A stretch of 64,000 bases of DNA from DASPWW01 sp963803425 (GTDB lineage Bacteria > Actinomycetota > Thermoleophilia > Solirubrobacterales > 70-9): NCBI GenBank assembly GCA_963803425.1, contig CAWDMA010000001.1, forward strand, positions 1,860,001-1,924,000. The letters are read 5' to 3'. A program made the translations under genes and the position numbers. Positions 1 to 8,480 of this stretch are shown here, piece after piece. Below the pieces are notes generated by a model. The model was not told the DNA's origin. It did no database searches and saw only the letters and a list, made by a program, of their open reading frames with translations. Every line of letters starts with the position of its first letter. The stretch's first letter is position 1.

Positions 1-319
1 CGGTGGCGGTGCCGCCGCCCTGGGGCTGGGGGAAGGGGCTGAGCGTCGAGGGCTGCTTCGCCTTCTGCTGCGCCTCGATGAACGCGACCCCCGGAGAATC
101 CTGTTGGTAGATCTGATTGACGAGCGAGCTGCCGGCGCCTCGGTCGGACGCAGGGTGGGTGAGGGGCGGCGCCGCCAGCGATGCGGTCTCGTCGTTCCCG
201 TTGATCCACCCGGCCGCGATCGCGACCCACCCCAGAAGGCCGACGACGAGCCCACCGACGATCGCGGACCCGAAGGGGGTCCGGAAGAATCGCTTCACTC
301 TGTCGACGACGCCTCGCAT
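1..319 (-). CDS. HtrA/DegP-like membrane-anchored serine protease, N-terminal part (runs off the window)
   Basis: The first 106 codons are present and the gene continues past base 1. It starts at the ATG complementary to 317-319. A basic N-terminus is followed by one hydrophobic segment at about residues 18-36, then a disordered extracytoplasmic linker. The stretch SLVNQIYQQDSPGVAFIEA and the closing QGGGTAT resemble the entry to the trypsin-like domain of actinobacterial HtrA proteases (usually V-x-x-Q-SPSVV...GGGTGSGFV). The catalytic triad and PDZ domain would lie outside the window, so the protease call rests on the linker only. It lies downstream of trpC, separated by a possible hairpin terminator. 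Confidence 0.65.
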   Translation of the reverse strand, partial: MRGVVDRVKRFFRTPFGSAIVGGLVVGLLGWVAIAAGWINGNDETASLAAPPLTHPASDRGAGSSLVNQIYQQDSPGVAFIEAQQKAKQPSTLSPFPQPQGGGTAT

Positions 320-356
320 CAAGTGGACCGCCAGTTTGGGAGCCGGTGCTGAAGCG

Positions 357-380
357 GCTGCTTTAAGCCGGCTAAGCAGC
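357..380 (-). terminator. hairpin between trpC and the protease gene
   Basis: Seven-base arms GCTGCTT and AAGCAGC enclose a 10-nt loop that itself contains the palindrome AGCCGGCT. The element sits 15 bp after the trpC stop and 38 bp before the next start, so it is placed to end the his/trp transcript. No T-run follows it on the minus strand, which is common in high-GC actinobacteria, so this is a positional inference. Confidence 0.45.
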
Positions 381-394
381 GGGTAAAAATCCGG

Positions 395-1198
395 CTACAG
401 CCGGTGCTCGCGGGTCGCGTCCTCGTCCGGGGCCAGCTCGCGCAGCGTCGCGGCGGGGTCCTCGGCGCGCATCAGGGTCTCACCGATCAGGACCGCGTCG
501 ACGCCGATCCGTTCCAGCTCCTCGAGCTGCTCGCGGGAGGTGTAGCCGGACTCGGCGACGACGGTCTTGCCCGCTGGGACGTGGGTGACGAGCTCGGGCG
601 TCGTGTTGATGTCGACGGAGAGGTCGTGCAGGTTGCGGTTGTTGATCCCGATCACCTCGGCCTCCAGCGCCAGGGCGCGGTCCAGGTCGTCGCCGTCGTG
701 GACCTCGACCAGGCAGTCGAGATCGAGCGCTGTCGCCTCGTCATACAGCTCGTACAAGACGTCGTCTTCAAGGGCGGCGGCGACCAGCAGCACCGCATCT
801 GCGCCGTGCACGGCCGCCTCGTACAGCTGGTAGGGATCGACGGTGAAGTCCTTGCGCAGGATCGGGAGGTCGCAGCGCTCCCGGGCCGCGCGCAGGTCGC
901 CGACCGAGCCCCCGAAAGCGCGCTCCTCGGTCAGGATCGATAGCGCCGCCGCCCCCCCGAGCTCGTACGCCTCGACGGTGTCGCCGAGGTCCGCGCCGTC
1001 GCGGATCACCCCGGCACTCGGAGAGCGGCGCTTGAACTCCGCGATCAGCGACAGCTCCGAGATCGCCAGCGCCTCGCTGAACGGACGGTAGCCCGTCCGG
1101 GTTCCGAGCTGCCGGCGCAGCTCCTCGTGCGGGACCTGTGCGCGCCGCCGCTCCACGTCGGACCTTGCCCCGGCGACGAGCTCGTCGAGCCTGCTCAT
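395..1198 (-). CDS. trpC: indole-3-glycerol-phosphate synthase TrpC
   Basis: Catalyses ring closure of CdRP to indole-3-glycerol phosphate, the fourth step of tryptophan synthesis, in the cytoplasm. The 267-residue length is normal for a monofunctional TIM-barrel TrpC. Visible active-site strands are AEFKRRSPS near residue 53 (catalytic lysine), LRKDF near 115 (second lysine), LVEVHD, GINNRNL and VAESG (phosphate-binding end). It is the last gene of the hisIE-trpE-trpG-trpD-trpC run, and 29 bp separate it from trpD. No trpB or trpA follows in this window; the next gene is a protease, so the tryptophan synthase genes must be elsewhere. Confidence 0.97.
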   Translation of the reverse strand: MSRLDELVAGARSDVERRRAQVPHEELRRQLGTRTGYRPFSEALAISELSLIAEFKRRSPSAGVIRDGADLGDTVEAYELGGAAALSILTEERAFGGSVGDLRAARERCDLPILRKDFTVDPYQLYEAAVHGADAVLLVAAALEDDVLYELYDEATALDLDCLVEVHDGDDLDRALALEAEVIGINNRNLHDLSVDINTTPELVTHVPAGKTVVAESGYTSREQLEELERIGVDAVLIGETLMRAEDPAATLRELAPDEDATREHRL

Positions 1199-1227
1199 CT
1201 GGACGAGACCCTAGCTGACGTCCACGC

Positions 1228-2265
1228 TCACGCGGCAGCAGAGGCCAGCCGCTGGGTAGTCGCGACCAGCGACTCGAGCTCGTCGTGGGCCGCGCCCGAG
1301 CCGAGTGTCTCGCGGGCCCGATCGACACCCTGCCCGAGATCCTGTGCGCCGCCCCCGGCCAGGATCGCCGCGCCTGCGTTGAGCGCGATCACGTCGTGCG
1401 CCGGGCCGGCCGCCTCCTCGAACGCCTCCCGGATCACGCGTGCGTTGTGCTCGGGGGTGCCCCCGGCGATCGCCTCCAGCGACCGGGGCTCGATCCCGAA
1501 GTCCCCGGGCCGCGCGAACCACTCCTCCGTCCCGCCCTCGCGAACCTCGATCACCCGGGTCTCGTCGGCGAGAGTGAGCTCGTCGACGCCGTCCCCGCCG
1601 CACACGACCAGCGCGCGCTCGCACCCCAGCCCGAGCAGCGCCTCGGCGATCGTCTCCTGATAGGTGCGGTCGGACACCCCGAGCAGCTGCCGCCGGGCGC
1701 CGGCGGGGTTCGTGAGCGGCCCCAGGAAGTTGAAGATCGTCCGAACGCCGAGCTTCTTGCGGACCGGGACGACGTGCTTCATCGCCGCGTGGTGGCGGGG
1801 CGCGAACATGAACCCGAACCGGAGCTCCTCGATGCACCGGGCGACATCGTCGGGACCGAGCTCGATGTTCACCCCGAGCGCCTCAAGCACGTCCGCAGAG
1901 CCGCACTTGCTCGTGCTGGAGCGGTTCCCGTGCTTGGCGACCGCGCACCCAGCGGCCGCCGCGACGATCGCGGCAGCGGTCGAGATGTTGAACGTGGTCG
2001 GGCCGCCGCCGGTCCCTGCCGTGTCGACGAGGGCGGCGCGATCGGACTCGACGTGAGCGGCGAGCCGGCGCATCGTCCGGGCCAGGCCGACCAGCTCGGC
2101 GACGGTCTCCCCCTTCGCCCTCAGCGCGATCAGGAAGGCGGCCGTCTGCACCTCGCTGGAGCGCCCCTCCATGATCTCGTCGAGCACGGCGGAGGCATGG
2201 TCCGCGGTCAGGTGGTCTCCGTCCGAGACGGCGTCGATCGCCCGGGTGACGATGTCGTTCGGCAT
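1228..2265 (-). CDS. trpD: anthranilate phosphoribosyltransferase TrpD
   Basis: Transfers phosphoribose from PRPP to anthranilate, the second committed step of tryptophan synthesis. The 345-residue product has the helical N-terminal domain followed by the PRPP-binding DTAGTGGG loop at residues 81-88 and KHGNRSSTSKCGSADVLEALG-type anthranilate site around residues 111-131. It starts 5 bp after the trpG stop, so translation is probably coupled with the glutaminase upstream. No sign of damage. Confidence 0.97.
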   Translation of the reverse strand: MPNDIVTRAIDAVSDGDHLTADHASAVLDEIMEGRSSEVQTAAFLIALRAKGETVAELVGLARTMRRLAAHVESDRAALVDTAGTGGGPTTFNISTAAAIVAAAAGCAVAKHGNRSSTSKCGSADVLEALGVNIELGPDDVARCIEELRFGFMFAPRHHAAMKHVVPVRKKLGVRTIFNFLGPLTNPAGARRQLLGVSDRTYQETIAEALLGLGCERALVVCGGDGVDELTLADETRVIEVREGGTEEWFARPGDFGIEPRSLEAIAGGTPEHNARVIREAFEEAAGPAHDVIALNAGAAILAGGGAQDLGQGVDRARETLGSGAAHDELESLVATTQRLASAAA

Positions 2266-2270
2266 CGGGA

Positions 2271-2849
2271 CTAGTCGGCGAGGAAGTTTCGGAGCAGCTG
2301 CTTGCCGTCCGGGGTGAGCACCGACTCGGGATGGAACTGGACGCCCTCGGCGGGGAGCTCACGGTGTCGGACCCCCATCACGACCTCGCCGAAGGTGGCG
2401 GTCTGCTCGAGCTCCGGCGGCAGGTTCGGGTCGGCGACAAGCGAGTGGTAGCGGCCGGCGATCAGCGGGTTGGGGAGTCCCGCGTAGATCCCCTCGCCAT
2501 CGTGCTCGATCGTCGCGTCCTTGCCGTGGATCGGCTCGCCCCGGATCGTGCGGCCGCCGAACGCCTCGACCATCGACTGGTGCCCGAGGCACACCCCCAG
2601 CACCGGGATCTCCGCCTCGGCGAACCGCCGCACGGCCTCGATCGAGATCCCGGCCTCGCGCGGCGTGCACGGGCCCGGGGACACCACGACGCGGTCCGCC
2701 TGTCCGTCGAGCAGCTCGTCCACGGTCGCCTTGTCGTTGCGGACCACGTCCACGTCAGCGCCGAGCTCGCCCAGGTACTGGACGAGGTTGTATGTGAACG
2801 AGTCGTAGTTGTCGATCGCGAGCACGTGCATCGGTCCGGGGTGTTTCAT
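2271..2849 (-). CDS. trpG: anthranilate synthase component II (glutamine amidotransferase) TrpG
   Basis: Supplies ammonia from glutamine to TrpE. The class-I amidotransferase fold shows IDNYDSFTYNL near the start, the nucleophile elbow GVCLGHQSM with the catalytic cysteine, and the GVQFHPES histidine region near the end; about 190 residues, normal for a stand-alone TrpG. Two start codons are possible: ATG at 2849 (used here, 8 bp after the trpE stop) and ATG at 2831, which begins MHVLAIDNYD as in most homologues. Neither has a clear ribosome-binding site. The reading frame stays open far upstream through trpE but only because of high GC. Confidence 0.95.
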   Translation of the reverse strand: MKHPGPMHVLAIDNYDSFTYNLVQYLGELGADVDVVRNDKATVDELLDGQADRVVVSPGPCTPREAGISIEAVRRFAEAEIPVLGVCLGHQSMVEAFGGRTIRGEPIHGKDATIEHDGEGIYAGLPNPLIAGRYHSLVADPNLPPELEQTATFGEVVMGVRHRELPAEGVQFHPESVLTPDGKQLLRNFLAD

Positions 2850-2857
2850 GCGTAAGG

Positions 2858-4402
2858 CTACGGCCAGTCGGGCTGCGCGGCTGCGATCTCGACGGCGCGG
2901 AAGATCGCCTTCGCCTTCTGCACCGACTCGCGGTACTCGTACTCGGGCTTTGCGTCGGCGACGGTCCCCCCGCCCGCCTGCACGTGGATCGTCCCGTCCT
3001 TGATCACGACGGTGCGGATGTGGATCGCGGTGTCGAGGTCGCCGTTGAAGCCGAGGTAGCCGACGGCGCCGCCGTAGGAGCCGCGCTTGTGGGGCTCGAG
3101 CTCGTCGATTATCTGCATCGCCCTCACCTTCGGCGCGCCGGACAGGGTGCCGGCGGGGAGCGTGGCGCGGAGCGCGTCCATCGCGCTCACCCCCTCCCGC
3201 ATCCGGCCCGACACCGCGCTGACGATGTGGAGGACGTGGGAATAGGTCTCCACCGCCATCAGCTCGTCGACGGTGACCGTGCCGTACTCGGACACCCGCC
3301 CCAGGTCGTTGCGGCCGAGGTCGACGAGCATCACGTGCTCGGCGCGCTCCTTGGGGTCGCGGAGCAGCTGCTCGGCGTTGCGGCGATCCTCCTCCTCGGT
3401 GCCGCCGCGCGGATAGGTGCCGGCGATCGGGCGGGTCTCGACGCGCCGACGGGTGACCTTGAGCAGCGGCTCGGGCGATGCGCCGGCGATCTCGAAGTCG
3501 CCGAAGTCGAGGAAGTACATGTACGGAGACGGGTTCACCGCGCGCAGGCCTCGGTAGATCGAGAACGCCTCGACCGGGGCGGGCGCCGAGAAACGCTGTG
3601 ATGGGACGACCTGGAACGCGTCCCCCGCGCGGACGTACTCGATGATCCGCGACACGGTCGCCTCGAACTCCTCCCTCGTCATGTTGGACCTGTATTCCAC
3701 GGGGGTGGCGTCGGACTTGCGCGGCGGCGCGGCCGGCACCGGCGCGCGGAGCTGTTCCCGCACCTGCTCGATCGTCGCGATGGCGCGAGCGTAGGCCTCG
3801 TCCACCCCGCCGTCCTCGTCCACGAACGCGTGCGCGATCACGGTCAGCTCGTGGCGGAGATGGTCGAACACGACAAGCGCCTCGGTCACGATCAGCGCCA
3901 TGTCCGGAAGCCCGATCGGGTCGGGGTTGGGCGGGCCGAGCGGCTCCACGGTGCGGACCAGGTCGTATCCGAAGATCCCCACGGCGCCTCCCGCGAACGG
4001 GGGCAGCCCGTCGACCGGGGCGATCCGGTAGCGGTCGAGGTGGTCGGAGGCCGCGGCGTAGGGGTCGGGGGCGGGCTTGGTGGCGCCGCCCTCCCAGCCC
4101 TCGCCGGCGGCGGCGCGGGCGAGCGCCTCTCCCCTCCACTCGCTCAGCACCCCGTCGCTCCACCGCAGCACCGATCTGGGTCGGTAGCCCAGGAACGAGT
4201 AGCGCCCTGTGCGGCCCTGCTCGGCCGACTCGAGCAGGAACGTGGGGCCGTCGCCGCGCAGCTTCAGGAACGCCGACACCGGCGTCTCCCGATCCTCGAT
4301 GAACCGGCTCGCCACCGGGATCAGGTTGAACTCGCGCGACAGCTGGCGCGCCCGCTCCAGGTCGGGGTCGAGGTTCAACCCAGGGTCAGCGACGACGGCC
4401 AT
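2858..4402 (-). CDS. trpE: anthranilate synthase component I TrpE
   Basis: Converts chorismate plus ammonia to anthranilate, the first and feedback-controlled step of the pathway. The 514-residue protein carries the N-terminal regulatory region, including FLLESA near residue 55 where tryptophan normally binds in the family, and the chorismate-binding half with IAGTYPRGG, HVMLVDLGRNDLGRV and GTLSGAPKVRAM motifs. Its start overlaps the end of hisIE by 17 bp, indicating co-transcription and probably coupled translation. Confidence 0.97.
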   Translation of the reverse strand: MAVVADPGLNLDPDLERARQLSREFNLIPVASRFIEDRETPVSAFLKLRGDGPTFLLESAEQGRTGRYSFLGYRPRSVLRWSDGVLSEWRGEALARAAAGEGWEGGATKPAPDPYAAASDHLDRYRIAPVDGLPPFAGGAVGIFGYDLVRTVEPLGPPNPDPIGLPDMALIVTEALVVFDHLRHELTVIAHAFVDEDGGVDEAYARAIATIEQVREQLRAPVPAAPPRKSDATPVEYRSNMTREEFEATVSRIIEYVRAGDAFQVVPSQRFSAPAPVEAFSIYRGLRAVNPSPYMYFLDFGDFEIAGASPEPLLKVTRRRVETRPIAGTYPRGGTEEEDRRNAEQLLRDPKERAEHVMLVDLGRNDLGRVSEYGTVTVDELMAVETYSHVLHIVSAVSGRMREGVSAMDALRATLPAGTLSGAPKVRAMQIIDELEPHKRGSYGGAVGYLGFNGDLDTAIHIRTVVIKDGTIHVQAGGGTVADAKPEYEYRESVQKAKAIFRAVEIAAAQPDWP

Positions 4403-5033
4403 TCAGTAGCTCCAGCACCTGCGCCATCGAGACTCCGCGTGAGAGCAGCAGCACGTTGAGGTGATACAGGAGGTCCGCGCCCTCCTCGGCGACGCGCTCC
4501 TCGGACTCGCTGCGCGCGGCCCGCGCGGACTCCTCCGCCTCCTCGCGGACCTTGGAGCCGATCCTGGGCGGGTCGTCGAGCAGCTTCACGGTGTAGGACC
4601 CCTCGGGCCGCCGACGGGCGCGGTCGAGCAGCGTCCGCTCCAGGGTGGCGATCGCCTCGTAGGTAGCCGTGGACGGCTCGCCGTCCGCCGGCGGCGCGTC
4701 GATCGACGGGTCCGCGCTCCCGTCCAGGTCGCGGTAGAAGCAGGTCCGCTCGCCCGTGTGGCAGGCGGGGCCGGCCGGCTCAACGAGGGCGACGAGCGCG
4801 TCGCCGTCGCAGTCGTAGCGGAGCTGGCGGACCCGCTGGAAGTTCCCCGAGCTCTCGCCCTTGTGCCAGATGTCGCGGCGGGTGCGGCTGTAGAAGTGGG
4901 TCTCGCCGGTGGCCCGGGTCCGCTCCAGCGCCTCCTCGTTCATGTAGGCGAGCATCAGCACCTCGCCCGTGCGCCAATCTTGGACCACGCACGGGACCAG
5001 CCCACGCTCGTCGAAGCGGATCGCTTCGCTCAC
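4386..5033 (-). CDS. hisI: bifunctional phosphoribosyl-AMP cyclohydrolase / phosphoribosyl-ATP pyrophosphatase HisIE
   Basis: Two consecutive histidine-pathway enzymes fused in one chain. The HisI half (about residues 1-115) shows the zinc-binding DCDGDAL and CHTGERTCFY motifs; the HisE half (about 130-215) shows EEAEESARAA and DLLYHLNVLL, the helical pyrophosphatase signature. I chose the GTG at 5033 because GAAGG lies 8 bases upstream and the protein then begins at the HisI domain; an ATG at 5084 in the same frame would add 17 unrelated residues. It is the first gene of the trp operon, which ties one histidine step to tryptophan synthesis, both pathways drawing on PRPP. Confidence 0.93.
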   Translation of the reverse strand: MSEAIRFDERGLVPCVVQDWRTGEVLMLAYMNEEALERTRATGETHFYSRTRRDIWHKGESSGNFQRVRQLRYDCDGDALVALVEPAGPACHTGERTCFYRDLDGSADPSIDAPPADGEPSTATYEAIATLERTLLDRARRRPEGSYTVKLLDDPPRIGSKVREEAEESARAARSESEERVAEEGADLLYHLNVLLLSRGVSMAQVLELLNGRRR

Positions 5034-5112
5034 GACACCGACCTTCGCGCTCGGCCGAGCATCAACTTCCCCGCCCACCCACACCGTTGCGAGTCCTCGC
5101 GCTCATGGGCTG

Positions 5113-5118
5113 AGTGTA
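5113..5118 (-). promoter_or_regulatory. -10 element (TACACT) of the hisIE-trp operon
   Basis: The hexamer TACACT lies between the era stop (5125) and hisIE. It is 6 bp upstream of an ATG at 5106 that opens a 14-codon frame ending at 5062. That frame has no tryptophan or histidine codons, so it is not an obvious attenuation peptide. hisIE would then have a leader of roughly 70-75 nt. No convincing -35 is visible. Confidence 0.45.
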
Positions 5119-5124
5119 GGACGG

Positions 5125-6099
5125 CTACTCGATCCCCAGCCGATCGAGCAGTGCGGTGTCGCGGCGCCACCGGGGGCGGACCTTGACCTGCAGGTCGAGG
5201 TACACGCGGGCGCCCAGCTCGCGCTCCAGCTCGCGGCGGGCGGCGGTGCCGACATCGCGGACCATCTTCCCGCCGCGGCCGATCAGGATTCCCTTCTGCG
5301 ACTCGGTCTCGACCCACGCGTCCGCGTGGACCTCGACCAGACCGTCGTCGCGCTCCCCGACGTCGGTGACCATCACCTCGACCGAGTGCGGAACCTCCTG
5401 ACGGGTGCGGCGGAGGATCTGCTCGCGGACCAGCTCCGCGATCCGCTGCTCGCGGGAGGCGTCGGTGCGGTCCTCGGGCGGGTACAGAGGCGGTCCCGCG
5501 GGCACGAGACCGGCAAGGCTGTCGACGAGCGGGTCGATTCCCGTGCCCCGCTTGGCGCTGACCGGAAAGATCGAGTGCACACCAGCCGCATCCTCCGCTT
5601 CGCGTCCGGGTGCAGCGGGGCTTGAGAAGAGCTGTTCTGCGGCGACGAGCGACGCGGCGATCTCGGCTCTGCCCAGCCGGTCCACCTTGTTCACCGCGCA
5701 CACGACCGGCGGGCGCGGCTCAGCATCGAGCAGGGTGGCGGCGATGAACCGGTCGCCGGGGCCGACGCCGGCCTCGCCGTCGAGCACCATCAATGCGACG
5801 TCGGCCTCGTGCAGCTCCGCCCCGACCCTGCGCTGCATGCGGCGAGTGATCTCGTCGCGGGGGCGCTGCACACCCGGGAGATCGACGAGGACCAGCTGCC
5901 ACTGCCCGTCGGGGTCGGTCGCGATCCCCCGGATCGCGCGGCGGGTGGTCTGGGGGCGGTCGGAGACGATCGCGACCTTGGCGCCGACGATCGCGTTCGC
6001 GAGCGTCGACTTGCCGACGTTCGGCCTTCCGACCACGCCTACGAAGCCGGCCCTCGTCATTCCGGCCGGATCCTCCGCTTCGCGTCCGGTCCCCGTCAT
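5125..6099 (-). CDS. era: GTPase Era, with two repeat-derived peptide additions
   Basis: Essential GTPase that binds 16S rRNA during 30S maturation. Residues 24-31 GRPNVGKS form G1, DRPQTTRR is the switch-I/G2 region, DLPG G3, NKVD G4 (137-140) and VSAKRG G5. The C-terminal KH domain has GILIGRGGKMVRDVG. Two stretches are not family sequence: the N-terminal MTGTGREAEDPAG, made by a duplicated hairpin repeat, and residues about 158-173 between G4 and G5, encoded by a third copy of the same repeat in frame. The ATG at 6099 overlaps the ybeY stop (ATGA); the duplicate ATG at 6060 would give the usual N-terminus. Confidence 0.95.
   Translation of the reverse strand: MTGTGREAEDPAGMTRAGFVGVVGRPNVGKSTLANAIVGAKVAIVSDRPQTTRRAIRGIATDPDGQWQLVLVDLPGVQRPRDEITRRMQRRVGAELHEADVALMVLDGEAGVGPGDRFIAATLLDAEPRPPVVCAVNKVDRLGRAEIAASLVAAEQLFSSPAAPGREAEDAAGVHSIFPVSAKRGTGIDPLVDSLAGLVPAGPPLYPPEDRTDASREQRIAELVREQILRRTRQEVPHSVEVMVTDVGERDDGLVEVHADAWVETESQKGILIGRGGKMVRDVGTAARRELERELGARVYLDLQVKVRPRWRRDTALLDRLGIE
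5582..5619 (-). repeat. hairpin repeat copy A, inside era
   Basis: Arms 5582-5590 and 5611-5619 pair at 7 of 9 positions around a 20-nt core (5591-5610) that on the minus strand reads CCCGGACGCGAAGCGGAGGA. It is translated in the Era frame as part of APGREAEDAAG, between the G4 and G5 motifs. See the other copies at 6062, 6101, 27556, 58593 and 60746. Confidence 0.85.
6062..6098 (-). repeat. hairpin repeat copy B, proximal unit of a tandem pair at ybeY/era
   Basis: The arm at 6062-6070 and the 19-nt core at 6071-6089 are identical to copy C, but the opposite arm (6090-6098) no longer pairs. The unit is a 39-bp duplication of copy C that includes an ATG, so the duplication inserted exactly 13 codons. 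It supplies the alternative N-terminus of Era. Confidence 0.85.
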
Positions 6100-6499
6100 T
6101 CCGGCCGGATCCTCCGCTTCGCGTCCGGTCCGGCCGGGGGGTGGAGGGATTGCATGATCCGCCGTTGCAGGGCGAGCATCTCACCGTCGTCGGTCTCGTG
6201 GTCGTGCCCGCACAGGTGGAGGACGCCGTGCACCGCCGCCTCGCGCACGTCGGTTGCGTGCTCGGGGCAGATCACGACGTCACCGAGCTCCCGGGGCCCG
6301 GCGGTCGCGCCGGCGCCGTCGAGCGGAAAGGCGAGCACATCGGTGGGCGCATTCCGGCCGCGGTGATCGCGATTCAGGTCGTGGATCCGCGCGACGGGGA
6401 CGAGCTCGACCGAGAGGTGGCCGGAGTCGACGCCGGCCGCGTCCAGCGCCGCCGCTACCGCGGCGCGGAGCTCGGGCGGGACGTCGTCGAGCTCTGCGC

Positions 6500-6503
<4 letters not shown>
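6096..6503 (-). CDS. ybeY: endoribonuclease YbeY (rRNA maturation factor)
   Basis: Zinc-dependent single-strand RNase used in 16S rRNA 3' processing and ribosome quality control. The metal site HGVLHLCGHDHETD is visible at about residues 95-108, giving the three zinc histidines. The 135-residue length is slightly below the usual 150-170, with a short N-terminus. The last 10 residues come from a hairpin repeat rather than family sequence. It overlaps phoH by 4 bp (ATGA) upstream and era by 4 bp downstream, forming the common phoH-ybeY-era ribosome-assembly cluster. Confidence 0.95.
6101..6137 (-). repeat. hairpin repeat copy C, at the 3' end of ybeY
   Basis: Perfect 9-bp arms CCGGCCGGA (6101-6109) and TCCGGCCGG (6129-6137) flank the 19-nt core at 6110-6128, which on the minus strand reads CCGGACGCGAAGCGGAGGA. 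It encodes the last residues of YbeY (PDAKRRIRPE). Confidence 0.9.
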
Positions 6504-7460
<957 letters not shown>

Positions 7461-7471
<11 letters not shown>

Positions 7472-7892
7472 GCCGCTCCCGGACGGCCGTGGAGACACGC
7501 TTTCCGTCGGCGCGCCCGTCGACCTTCGGCATCACGATGCCCATCACCTTGCCCATGTCCCCGGGCCCCTCCGCGCCGGACTCCTCGACGGCGGACGAGA
7601 CCAGCTCGCCCAGCTCGACGTCGGAGATCTCCTCGGGCAGATAGGCGTCGATCAGCGCAGCCTCGGACTCCTCGGCCTCGGCGCGCTCGACGCTGCCGCC
7701 GTCACGGTACGCCTCGGCGGCCTCGAGCCGGCGCTTGCGCTCGCGGCGCAGGACGCCGATCTCGTCGTCGCCGCCCGCCTTCTCCTCCTGCTGGAGCGCG
7801 TTGGCGAGCATCCGGAGCGCTCCGACGCGCTCCCGCTCGCCGGCCTTCATCGCCGTGGCCGTGTCGGCCTGCACCCGCTCCAGGATGCTCAT
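7461..7892 (-). CDS. GatB/YqeY domain protein
   Basis: A 143-residue YqeY-type protein with the helical tail domain found at the C-terminus of GatB. Visible family features are the alternating charged helices around residues 30-60 (LRRERKRRLEAAEAYRDGG) and the GxMGKVMGxVMPKVxGRADG motif near the end. Stand-alone YqeY proteins are thought to interact with tRNA or the amidotransferase, but the role is not settled. It probably heads the yqeY-phoH-ybeY-era transcript. Confidence 0.9.
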
Positions 7893-7922
7893 CGCGTACA
7901 GGGTAGCCGCGGGCGGCGCGGG

Positions 7923-7928
7923 TAGCCT
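7923..7928 (+). promoter_or_regulatory. -10 element (TAGCCT) of the methyltransferase gene
   Basis: TAGCCT ends 7 nt before the GTG at 7936, a spacing that places the transcription start at or next to the start codon. It belongs to a set of similarly spaced hexamers in this window that suggests leaderless transcripts. Confidence 0.5.
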
Positions 7929-7935
7929 GGACTCG

Positions 7936-8438
7936 GTGCGGGACGGGTATTGGGAGCCGCGGCGCGAGTACCGCTACTACCGGGAGGTGGTCGCGGCGGC
8001 GCGCCGGCACGTGCCGGACGGTGGGTCGGTCTTGGATGTGGGGGCGGGCGGCACGAAGGTCTTGGAGCGGCTGGGCTGGTTCGGGCGGCGGGTGGCGATC
8101 GACGTTCGGGAGCTGGAGCCGAGCCCAGGGATCGAGGTGATCGTCGGCGACTACCTCACGCACGAGCCGACCGCCGAGTACGACCTGGTGCTGTGCCTGC
8201 AGGTCCTGGACACCTGCAGGACCCGACAGCGTTCGCGCGCCGGGTGCTTGGCGCCGCACGGACCGCGATCGTCAGCGTGCCGTATCGGTGGCCGGGATGG
8301 GTCACCGACGAGCACATCAATGACCCCGTCGACGAGCGGATGCTGACCGAGTGGACCGGCGCGCGGCCGGTCGAGACCGCGATCGTCGAGGACCTCGGAA
8401 TGCGGCGGCTGATTGCCGTGTACCGACACATCGAGTAG
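7936..8438 (+). CDS. class I SAM-dependent methyltransferase (one frameshift)
   Basis: A small methyltransferase of about 167 residues with the SAM-binding motif SVLDVGAGGTKVLERLGW at residues 33-50, an acidic end of strand 2 (AIDVRELEP) and a motif-4-like LVLCLQVL. After that the frame is lost near 8211 and recovered one base away as LQDPTAFARRVLGA...YRHIE, ending at 8438. One missing base in CTGGACACCTG would restore the expected CLQVLEHLQDP, so a base-calling error is more likely than a pseudogene. Substrate unknown. Confidence 0.75.
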
Positions 8439-8480
8439 GGTCGGCCCCGAATCGGCACGCCTACAGGAGGTGGTTCGGGG

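Noticed and set aside
2271..4163. Long open frame joining trpG to an arginine-rich string across trpE
   Set aside because: The upstream part is an alternate frame of trpE; high GC keeps it open. TrpG starts at 2849 or 2831.
5062..5106. 14-codon frame upstream of hisIE as a trp/his attenuator peptide
   Set aside because: It has no Trp or His codons and no alternative hairpins are evident, so attenuation is not supported.
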